Shown: in pieces, positions 1 to 5,588 of the stretch | How the letters are laid out: every line of letters begins with the position of its first letter | Position numbering within the stretch: position 1 is the stretch's first letter | Program-made: the position numbers and the translations under genes | The notes under the pieces: generated by a model | The model's input: the letters and a program-made list of their open reading frames with translations, nothing else | The model's database searches: none | Told to the model about the DNA's origin: nothing | Origin: DASUFH01 sp036274645 | GTDB taxonomy: Bacteria > Acidobacteriota > Terriglobia > 20CM-2-55-15 | Assembly (NCBI GenBank): GCA_036274645.1 | Contig: DASUFH010000450.1 | Location: 1 to 9,756 of the forward strand | DNA length: 9,756 bases | Direction: 5' to 3'

Positions 1-372
1 AACTCGTCGCGCGTATCGAGGCGCTCCTGCGGCGCGTGCCGGCGGGATCCGCTCCGCGTCCCGAAACGAACGGCGTCGATCAGTTCGGCGATGTCTGCAT
101 CGATCGGCGGGGAACCGCCGTGACCAGGGCGGGTGAAGCCATCAACCTGTCGGCGCGGGAGTTTCAGCTGCTGCGATATTTTTCGGACCGGCCGGGAACC
201 ACCCTGTCACGCGAGGAACTGCTCACCGAGGTCTGGGGCTACAGCGCCAGCGCATACACGCGAACCGTGGATGTGCACGTCGCCTCCCTGCGCCAGAAAC
301 TCGAGCCCGATCCGCGCCAGCCCCGCTACATCGTGACGGTTCAAGCGTCTCGGCTACAAGTTCACGCCGTGA
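1..372 (+). CDS. OmpR/PhoB-family response regulator, C-terminal part, with apparent 1-base frameshift
   Basis: DNA-binding partner of the histidine kinase that follows; the gene begins before the window. The first codons (from base 3) read LVARIEALLRR, the usual last helix of a receiver domain (the phospho-acceptor Asp lies outside the window). A linker and then an OmpR-type winged helix follow: INLSAREFQLLRYF, LSREELLTEVWG, TRTVDVHVASLRQKLE and the final hairpin PRYIVTV. After GTT at 339-341 the frame changes: the original frame gives QASRLQVHA, which no OmpR-type protein has. One base over, 346-369 reads RLGYKFTP and stops at TGA 370-372, the canonical ending of the family. A one-base insertion (CAAG for CAG at 342-345) explains this. 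The restored stop overlaps the kinase GTG start in GTGA (369-372), a normal regulator-kinase coupling. Whether the insertion is a real mutation or a sequence error cannot be told here. Confidence 0.85.
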
Positions 373-2135
373 GCGAGCGCGCGCCGACCCGGGCCTTCGT
401 CATTCCCGCCGCAGTCGTTCTTGCCGTCCTTCTGCTTCTGGCGGTGCTGGTGTACCGGTGGAGTAACCAGATCAGCGAAGCCACCAGTGTCCGGCTGGCC
501 GACAGCCTGCAGATGTCGATGACGAACTGGCGGCTGAATCTTTATCGGGACATCTCGGATGTGGCCGGCGCGCTGCACGTGGATTCGGAAAGCAGCGGCA
601 ATCTCGATCTGTATGCGCGCCGCTTCCGGGACTGGAGCGCGGGCGCGGAATATCGGGAACTGGCGGAGGGGCTGTTCATTCTGCGTGATGTCGGTTCCGT
701 TCATTTTGGCGCGCTGCGCTTGAACAATGAGGGCTCGCGCTTTGAACCGGTGGACTTGCCTCGGCAGATGGCGATTCTGGGTGAGAGGCTGAAGAACGCC
801 ACGCCGGCCGCGGAGCGCGCCGGAAGGCAATTTTTTCCGCGTGGTCTGGCCGGTTGGCGCTTCGAGCCGGAGACACTGACACTGGTTCGCCGGATCGAAT
901 CGCTGGACACCGCCTGGCTGGTTGTCGCGCTGGATCGCGAAACGATCCGCAATCGGATTCTGCCCGATCTGGCGCGGCGTTATTTCATGGGGGTGGACGG
1001 CCTCGATTACCTCATTGCAGTTGTGCCCGGAACGCCGGATGAGGAGCCGTTGTATTCGTCCGATCCCCGGTTCGGCGTCGAGGAAGTCCGCGACGCGGAC
1101 GGCCGCATGGACATTTTTGGAAATGGCACCGAGCGCCGTTACGGCTCTCCGATCTATGTCTTTCATGAACTGTCGGAAAACGCGCGAATGGCAGGTCTGG
1201 CGGGCTCGCTGGGGCCGTCATGGTTCCCTCTGGTCAACGAAAGCGCCGACGCGCCCGGCTGGCAACTGGTGGTGCGCCATCGCCGGGGCGGCGCGCTCGG
1301 CGCGTTTGTGGCGGAACTGCGGCGGCGGGATCTCGCCATTAGCTTCGCCGTGATTATCCTGCTGGCGGTCAGCGTGGCCATGCTCATTCTGGCGAGCCTG
1401 CGCGCCAGCCGGCTCGCGAAGCTGCAGATGGATTTCGTGACCACGGTGTCGCACGAGTTGCGTTCGCCGCTGGCGATCATCAGTTCCGCCGCCGAAAACA
1501 TTGCGCACGGCGTGGTCGGTGAAGGATCGCAGATGAAGCAGTATGGAAGAGCGATCGAGAATCAGACGCGGCGCCTGTCCCGCCTCGTGGAGGAGGTTCT
1601 GCTGTTCGCCGCGACGAGCGAGGACCGGCACCGGTATCACCCGCGGCCGCTGGACGTCGGGGAACTCGTCGACGCCGCGCTGGCGGGTACCGAAGATCTC
1701 ATCGACGCCGCGCAGTTCACGGTCGAAAAGGACATTCCATCCGGCCTCCCGCAGGTGCGTGGTGATCTTTCCGCGCTGACGCAGTGCCTGCAGAACCTGC
1801 TGACGAACGCCCTGAAATACGGCGGTCCGGAACGCTGGATCGGAATTCGCGCCTGTGTTGAGGATGGGCCGGGGGGAAGGGAAGTGTGGATTGCCGTTTC
1901 GGACCGCGGCATCGGCATAGATGCGAAAGACTTGCCCCGCATCTTCGAGCCCTTCTATCGTGGCGCTTCAGCGGCTGCCGCGCAGATTCACGGGGCCGGG
2001 CTGGGATTGTCGCTGGCGAAGACGATAGCGGAGGCCATGCGGGGGCAGTTGTCGGTGGCGAGCAGGCCGGGTGAGGGAACCACGTTCACGTTGCGTTTAC
2101 CGGTGGCCGGTGAAGGCGGGGAAACTTCGGACTGA
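369..2135 (+). CDS. membrane-bound sensor histidine kinase
   Basis: Sensor kinase of a two-component system: it autophosphorylates on His and passes the phosphate to the regulator encoded just upstream. I chose GTG 369 (588 aa) because it overlaps the repaired regulator stop; without that repair the frame runs on from the regulator and would wrongly look like a regulator-kinase fusion. Residues 9-30 form a first membrane helix and 322-344 a second. The roughly 290 residues between them would be extracytoplasmic and match no sensor domain I recognise. The H-box SHELRSPL has the phospho-acceptor His362. The N-box NLLTNALKYGG lies around residues 476-486, DRGIGI starts at Asp512 and the G2 box GAGLGLSLAK at Gly542. 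All key catalytic motifs are intact. There is no obvious Shine-Dalgarno before the GTG, so translation probably depends on coupling to the regulator. The ligand is unknown. Confidence 0.93.
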   Translation: MSERAPTRAFVIPAAVVLAVLLLLAVLVYRWSNQISEATSVRLADSLQMSMTNWRLNLYRDISDVAGALHVDSESSGNLDLYARRFRDWSAGAEYRELAEGLFILRDVGSVHFGALRLNNEGSRFEPVDLPRQMAILGERLKNATPAAERAGRQFFPRGLAGWRFEPETLTLVRRIESLDTAWLVVALDRETIRNRILPDLARRYFMGVDGLDYLIAVVPGTPDEEPLYSSDPRFGVEEVRDADGRMDIFGNGTERRYGSPIYVFHELSENARMAGLAGSLGPSWFPLVNESADAPGWQLVVRHRRGGALGAFVAELRRRDLAISFAVIILLAVSVAMLILASLRASRLAKLQMDFVTTVSHELRSPLAIISSAAENIAHGVVGEGSQMKQYGRAIENQTRRLSRLVEEVLLFAATSEDRHRYHPRPLDVGELVDAALAGTEDLIDAAQFTVEKDIPSGLPQVRGDLSALTQCLQNLLTNALKYGGPERWIGIRACVEDGPGGREVWIAVSDRGIGIDAKDLPRIFEPFYRGASAAAAQIHGAGLGLSLAKTIAEAMRGQLSVASRPGEGTTFTLRLPVAGEGGETSD

Positions 2136-2136
2136 T

Positions 2137-2237
2137 TTGTAGGGCGGTCTATGACCGCCCAGCGTTTCATGGCGCCACTCTGTTCAATCAGAGACTTCCA
2201 TTCCGAAACGTCGGGCGGTCATCGACCGCCCCTACAA
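2137..2237. repeat. 101-bp palindromic repeat element (BIME/MITE-like)
   Basis: The element fills the convergent gap between the kinase stop (2 bases away) and the 3' end of rnpB. The outer arms 2137-2160 and 2213-2237 are near-perfect inverted copies (one G missing and one T/G change). Each arm is itself a small hairpin, GGGCGGTC-3 bases-GACCGCCC. The symmetry continues inwards: CGTTTC+ATGG (2163-2172) faces CCAT+3 bases+GAAACG (2198-2210), and CTCTG (2178-2182) faces CAGAG (2189-2193) across a 6-base loop. The whole unit can therefore fold into one long hairpin on either strand. GTAGGGGCGGT-type palindromes are, as I recall, common dispersed repeats in bacterial genomes. It may act as a bidirectional terminator or 3'-end stabiliser, but neither side has a T-run, and no clear target-site duplication is visible. 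Confidence 0.75.
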
Positions 2238-2249
2238 GTTAGAATTTTC

Positions 2250-2620
2250 GCAGGCAGACTGTAAGCCGGGTTCTGTGCTCCGCCGAAGCGGAGTGGCGAT
2301 CATTCATCTAGGCCGCGAGTCTCCTCGCGGCTCCAGCAGTCTACCCGGGAACGCGGACGGGCCGTCCATGCCGCTTGCGCGGCGTGTTCCCTATTTGACC
2401 TTGCTCCATGCGGGGTTTGCCAGGCCGATCCGTTACCGGACCGCCGGCGCGCTCTTACCGCGCCATTTCACCCTTACCTGAGCCTTTCGGCCATCGGCGG
2501 TGTGTTTTCTGTTGCACTTTCCGTCCCTTGCGAGCCCTCGAGTTACGAGGCGCACTGCCCTGTGGAGCCCGGACTTTCCTCTCCGCGCCGAAGCTTGGAG
2601 CGATCACCCGTCTGCCTGCT
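2250..2620 (-). ncRNA. rnpB: RNase P RNA (M1 RNA), bacterial type A
   Basis: Catalytic RNA that removes 5' leaders from pre-tRNAs. Read on the minus strand, the 5' conserved block GAGGAAAGTCCGGGCTCC and the 3' block ACAGAACCCGGCTTACAG are both present; together they form the P4 core. Between them are GGTAAGGGTGAAA and GCAAACCCC followed by GGAGCAAGGTCAAATAG, as in type A RNAs. The ends were set by helix P1: GCAGGCAGAC (complement of 2610-2619) pairs perfectly with GTCTGCCTGC (complement of 2250-2259). This gives about 370 nt, normal for the family; exact ends may differ by a few bases. It lies 15 bp after the rluD stop on the same strand, so it may be processed from that transcript. A weak -10-like TATCCT (complement of 2626-2631), placed to start RNA near 2619, has no recognisable -35. 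Confidence 0.95.
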
Positions 2621-2635
2621 CACGCAGGATAACAG

Positions 2636-3592
2636 CTATTGCGACTTTGCCGGCGCGCGTAAGCGCTCGACGAGACCGGAAAAATCCGGCGGCAGCGGCG
2701 ACGAAAAGCGGAGAGGTACGCCCGTGGTGGGATGATCGAACTCGAGTTCCGCCGCATGGAGCAGGTGCCGCTCCGGTTCCACGAGGGCGCCATAAGTCTG
2801 TCGAAAACGCCGGTGGCTGGTGGCGCCGTACACGCTGTCTCCGGCGACAGGATGGCCAATGGCGGCAAGATGGACGCGGATCTGATGTGTGCGGCCCGTC
2901 TTGATCCGGACTTCGAGGAGTGAGAATCCCGCGAACTCTGCGATGACCTTCCATGCGGTGTGCGCCACGCGCCCCTTGCCGGGCGCGGCCGCCATACGGG
3001 TTCGGATGCTCGCGTGCCTGCCAATATTGAGCGTGACTTCGCCGGCGGGTTTGGGAAGCCGCCCGTGGACGAGCGCCAGGTAGACCTTCCGGACGCGCCG
3101 CTCTTCGAACGCCTTGCTCAGCCGCGCGTGTGTCCGGTCGTTCCTGGCGACGATGATCAGGCCCGATGTCCACTTGTCCAGGCGATGCACAATGCCGGGC
3201 CGGTCCGGCGCCCCGGTGGGGCGCGACAGCTCTTTGAAGCGATAGAGCAGCCCGTGAACCAGGGTAGGAACGCGCGCGCCAGCGCCGGGATGGACGGTGA
3301 GGCCGGCCGGCTTTTCGATGACGGCCAGGTCGTCGTCTTCGTAGAGGACGTGAAGCGGCAGTGGCGCCGGCTCAAGCGCCGGAGACATCGCATCGGCCGT
3401 CGCTTCGAGATCGATGTCGATGCCGTCGCCATCCCGGACGGTATAGCCCGCTTTCTCCGAACGGCCGTTGACACGCACCCCGCCCGCCCGGTTCAGCGAC
3501 TGGATACGGGAGCGCGTCAGCGATTCCAACCTGCGGGCCAGGAAGATGTCGAGCCGCAGTCCCGCTTCTTCAGGCCTGACGCGGAGTTTCAT
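2636..3592 (-). CDS. rluD: RluA/RluD-family 23S rRNA pseudouridine synthase
   Basis: Cytoplasmic enzyme converting specific uridines to pseudouridine, most likely in 23S rRNA. The protein is 318 aa, the usual length. An N-terminal S4 RNA-binding domain covers about residues 12-60 (LRLDIFLARRL, GGVRVNGR). The catalytic domain has VIEKPAGLTVHPG (residues 91-103), the signature HRLDKWTSGL with catalytic Asp139, and KTGRTHQIRVHLAAIGHPV (231-249). RHLLHAAELEFDHP at 275-288 is also typical. The start codon lies 23 bases inside the end of lspA; only a weak GAG precedes it, so translation is probably coupled to lspA. The lspA-rluD order is common in bacteria (for example lspA-ylyB in Bacillus) and supports the RluD assignment, though RluA/RluC-type targets cannot be excluded from sequence alone. 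Confidence 0.93.
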   Translation of the reverse strand: MKLRVRPEEAGLRLDIFLARRLESLTRSRIQSLNRAGGVRVNGRSEKAGYTVRDGDGIDIDLEATADAMSPALEPAPLPLHVLYEDDDLAVIEKPAGLTVHPGAGARVPTLVHGLLYRFKELSRPTGAPDRPGIVHRLDKWTSGLIIVARNDRTHARLSKAFEERRVRKVYLALVHGRLPKPAGEVTLNIGRHASIRTRMAAAPGKGRVAHTAWKVIAEFAGFSLLEVRIKTGRTHQIRVHLAAIGHPVAGDSVYGATSHRRFRQTYGALVEPERHLLHAAELEFDHPTTGVPLRFSSPLPPDFSGLVERLRAPAKSQ

Positions 3593-4067
3593 GTCGGAAG
3601 ATCTCGATGGCCAGCAGGATGACGCCTATCGAGATGGCGGAATCGGCCACGTTGAATGTCGGCCAGGTGTAGCGGCCCGCGTGAAATTCAAGGAAGTCCA
3701 CGACATAGCCGTAAAGCAATCGATCGCAGAGATTGCCGATCGCGCCACCGAGAATCAGGCTGAGCGAGAGTTGCAGGACGCGGTCTTCGACGGGATGGCG
3801 CAGGCTGTAAATGATCACCACCACCGCAGCGGTGGTGGAAAACAGCGCCAGAAGGACGGTTTGAACGGGGGAGCCGAAGGAATTGAGAATTCCGAAAGCA
3901 ATTCCGTTATTTCGTACATACGTTATGTCGAACAAACCGTCTATAACCTGAATTGAATCGCCGAGTTCGAACCTGGACAGGACAAGCGCCTTGGTCCAGC
4001 GATCCAGAATCAGGATGATGATTACGAACGCCAGGTACGGCAATCGAGCTTTGAATTTTGTCGTCAT
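3570..4067 (-). CDS. lspA: lipoprotein signal peptidase (signal peptidase II)
   Basis: Inner-membrane aspartic protease that cuts the signal peptide from diacylglyceryl-modified prolipoproteins, after Lgt and before Lnt. The 165-aa length is standard. Four membrane helices can be placed at about residues 10-27, 66-88, 97-114 and 138-157. Conserved blocks are all present: LDRWTK with Asp22, YVRNNGIAFG (50-59), GGAIGNLCDR (107-116), VVDF with catalytic Asp124, and FNVADSAI with catalytic Asp142. The gene starts the minus-strand unit. Its ATG is only about 9 bases after a perfect TATAAT box, which leaves almost no untranslated leader, and no Shine-Dalgarno is visible. It overlaps rluD by 23 bp. 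Confidence 0.96.
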   Translation of the reverse strand: MTTKFKARLPYLAFVIIILILDRWTKALVLSRFELGDSIQVIDGLFDITYVRNNGIAFGILNSFGSPVQTVLLALFSTTAAVVVIIYSLRHPVEDRVLQLSLSLILGGAIGNLCDRLLYGYVVDFLEFHAGRYTWPTFNVADSAISIGVILLAIEIFRHETPRQA

Positions 4068-4090
4068 CCGCGGAAAATTATATCCGCGGA
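4067..4090. repeat. duplicated palindrome TCCGCGGA flanking the lspA -10 box
   Basis: Two identical copies of the perfect 8-bp palindrome TCCGCGGA lie at 4067-4074 and 4083-4090, 16 bp from start to start, with AAATTATA between them. The first copy overlaps the first base of the lspA start codon and its predicted transcription start; the second lies just upstream of the -10 box. The arrangement fits a pair of operator half-sites or sites for a dimeric regulator, or an RNA/DNA hairpin. The regulator is unknown. Confidence 0.55.
4070..4082 (-). promoter_or_regulatory. lspA promoter -10 box, nearly leaderless transcript
   Basis: On the minus strand a perfect TATAAT (complement of 4077-4082) lies 9 bases before the lspA ATG (4067-4065). 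A start 6-7 bases downstream of the box puts the RNA 5' end near 4070-4071, giving a leader of only about 3 nt. The -35 position (around 4100-4105) has no match to TTGACA and coincides with the -10 of the divergent promoter. Confidence 0.5.
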
Positions 4091-4091
4091 C

Positions 4092-4102
4092 TGTGATATT
4101 CT
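4092..4102 (+). promoter_or_regulatory. candidate extended -10 promoter for the TonB-family gene
   Basis: TG-A-TATTCT (TG at 4094-4095, hexamer 4097-4102) resembles an extended -10 element, and the expected start near 4109 would give a leader of about 33 nt. No -35 match is seen 17 bp upstream. The downstream gene has GGGGG at 4130-4134, 7 bases before its ATG, as a plausible ribosome binding site. Confidence 0.35.
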
Positions 4103-4141
4103 CTGGACGCGTTTTTTGAACCGTCGACCGGGGGTAAAAGC

Positions 4142-5428
4142 ATGGAACCGAGGAACACCGACGAGTCGGCTGTCTTCACTACGGTCACTAGTGTCTCCGA
4201 TCAGCCATCCTGGATTGCCTCGCTAATCAAGCAGATCCGAGAGTCTTACGAGGCATACAAGAATCCACCCGTGCCTGTCCAGGTGACTGCGGAGCCTGAT
4301 CCGGAAGCCGTTGGGTTGCTCATTGAGCAGCCGTCAGCGCTGAGCTCCATGTTCGCCTCGATTCGGGGAATGATCGAGGACTGGCGCCATCCGCGCACCT
4401 ACGATGTCGAGGCCGTGGAAGTCGAAGAGATCTGGGGCCGACGGCGGTACAAGACGCAGGTATTCACCTTCATCGGCTATGCGGCGCTCGGCGCCGTCGT
4501 TCTGTATCTGCCCCGCATGGTGAAAGCCGCTGCGATCGGTGACGAGACGGTGATTCAGATCACGACGCTCGTCCCGGATAAGGTGACGCTGCCGCCACCG
4601 GAACCGCCCAAGCCGCCAGAGGTTAAACAGGAACAGCCGAAGGTCGCGACGGCCGCGACGGAAGGTGGCAAACCGAGCGGCAGGCCAAAGGAAGTTGCTC
4701 CGCCGCCGAAACCAGCTCCGGATTTTGCCGGTGGTGGTGGTGGTGGTGGCAAGAAGGATCTGACACCGGCGTCCAAGGGTGAAATTCCACAGTTTGCGCA
4801 AGTACAGCTGGTTCCTCCGCAGCTTGAGGCGGTCAACGACAATCCGCTTATAGCTGCCCCTCAGACGCTCGTTGCGCAGAACGCGCAGCCCTTCCGTTTC
4901 GACCTGCCGTCTCCAGCGCTCGTCGGTTTGCCGACGGCGCCTCCGGACCTTCCGAAATCGTCCGGGACTGGAACCGGTGGCGGTATTGGTAACGGTACCG
5001 GCCGCGGTCTTGGCGAAGGTGAAGGTCCTGGCTTTGGACCCGGCAAAAATGGTGGCGTCGGCGGCGGGGATACCGGCGTTATTGCCAATCGTATCGGCGG
5101 GCCCGGAAACGAAGGTTGCTGCGGTAATGGTGGTCCCAAGACCATCGGCGGGGCCGTGAAACCGCCGGTCCCGGTGTACAACCCCAATCCGGCCTATTCG
5201 GAAGATGCCCGGAAGAACAAGATTACCGGTCAGGTGCTGCTCGAGATCATCGTCAAGGAAGACGGAACGGTCGACAACGCCAGCATCAAGCTGCTGCGCA
5301 AGCTGGGGTACGGACTGGATGAGAGCGCGATCACGACCGTGCGTACCTGGAAGTTCCGGCCAGGCACCGAGAACGGAAAGCCCGTTCCGGTGCGGGTCAC
5401 GATGGAAGTGACATTCCGTTTGCTCTAA
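4142..5428 (+). CDS. TonB-family energy transducer protein
   Basis: Probably couples an inner-membrane ion-driven motor (ExbB/ExbD type) to an outer-membrane receptor. The 428 residues divide as follows: a long cytoplasmic N-terminus (1-105) holding two similar amphipathic segments (about 24-54 and 66-97); one membrane helix at about 106-128; a Pro/Lys-rich stretch (149-192, PPPEPPKPPE); seven Gly at 197-203 encoded by (GGT)6GGC; a Gly-rich linker at about 273-337 that includes a vicinal Cys pair (326-327); and a C-terminal TonB fold at about 345-428 (YSEDARKNKITGQVLLEIIV, DESAITTVRTWKFRPG, ending VTMEVTFRLL). No exbB, exbD or receptor gene is nearby. The N-terminus is much longer than in E. 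coli TonB, a style I associate with Acidobacteriota. A terminator follows, so the gene appears to be transcribed alone. The partner receptor is unknown. Confidence 0.85.
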   Translation: MEPRNTDESAVFTTVTSVSDQPSWIASLIKQIRESYEAYKNPPVPVQVTAEPDPEAVGLLIEQPSALSSMFASIRGMIEDWRHPRTYDVEAVEVEEIWGRRRYKTQVFTFIGYAALGAVVLYLPRMVKAAAIGDETVIQITTLVPDKVTLPPPEPPKPPEVKQEQPKVATAATEGGKPSGRPKEVAPPPKPAPDFAGGGGGGGKKDLTPASKGEIPQFAQVQLVPPQLEAVNDNPLIAAPQTLVAQNAQPFRFDLPSPALVGLPTAPPDLPKSSGTGTGGGIGNGTGRGLGEGEGPGFGPGKNGGVGGGDTGVIANRIGGPGNEGCCGNGGPKTIGGAVKPPVPVYNPNPAYSEDARKNKITGQVLLEIIVKEDGTVDNASIKLLRKLGYGLDESAITTVRTWKFRPGTENGKPVPVRVTMEVTFRLL

Positions 5429-5454
5429 CCGAATCGCATTCGGAATCGTTCAAG

Positions 5455-5479
5455 GCCGCCGGCGCTCCCGGCGGCTTTT
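5455..5479 (+). terminator. rho-independent terminator after the TonB-family gene
   Basis: GCCGCCGG (5455-5462) and CCGGCGGC (5468-5475) form a perfect 8-bp GC stem with a 5-base loop, followed by TTTT (5476-5479). AA just before the stem can extend the pairing into the T-run. A second hairpin, CCGAAT-CGC-ATTCGG (5429-5443), starts directly after the stop codon. Confidence 0.85.
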
Positions 5480-5508
5480 CCGTTTGGGTTCCGTCCCCCG
5501 GTCGTCCA

Positions 5509-5529
5509 TTGTCCATGGATAATGGACAA
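5509..5529. repeat. short palindrome upstream of the thiolase gene
   Basis: TTGTCCAT (5509-5516) and ATGGACAA (5522-5529) are perfect 8-bp inverted copies around GGATA. GTCCATT just before repeats part of the same word, and CCGGT/ACCGG lie outside. It sits between the terminator and the thiolase start, so it could be an operator or a remnant of a simple dispersed repeat. Confidence 0.45.
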
Positions 5530-5588
5530 CCGGCTGCACCCGTTCCCCCCAATAACGCCTGTGATACGCTCGTGGAGGCAGACTGACC

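Noticed and set aside
354..1166. Long minus-strand open frame opposite the kinase gene
   Set aside because: It is the antisense shadow of a GC-rich coding region; the kinase strand carries all the conserved motifs.
36..2135. A single 699-residue regulator-kinase protein starting at ATG 36
   Set aside because: Frame 3 is open through the window start and encodes receiver-domain sequence before base 36. A one-base shift at 342-345 restores the normal regulator end and kinase start.
2250..2620. tmRNA or riboswitch in place of RNase P RNA
   Set aside because: The conserved 5' and 3' RNase P core blocks and the pairing P1 ends are all present; there is no tag-peptide frame or tRNA-like end.
2275..2904. 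Plus-strand open frames over 2275-2904
   Set aside because: They lie across rnpB and antisense to the 3' end of rluD, and have arginine/serine/proline-rich, low-complexity translations with no family motif.
5555..5575. GATACG as a -10 box for the thiolase gene
   Set aside because: Only three of six positions match TATAAT, and there is no -35 partner.
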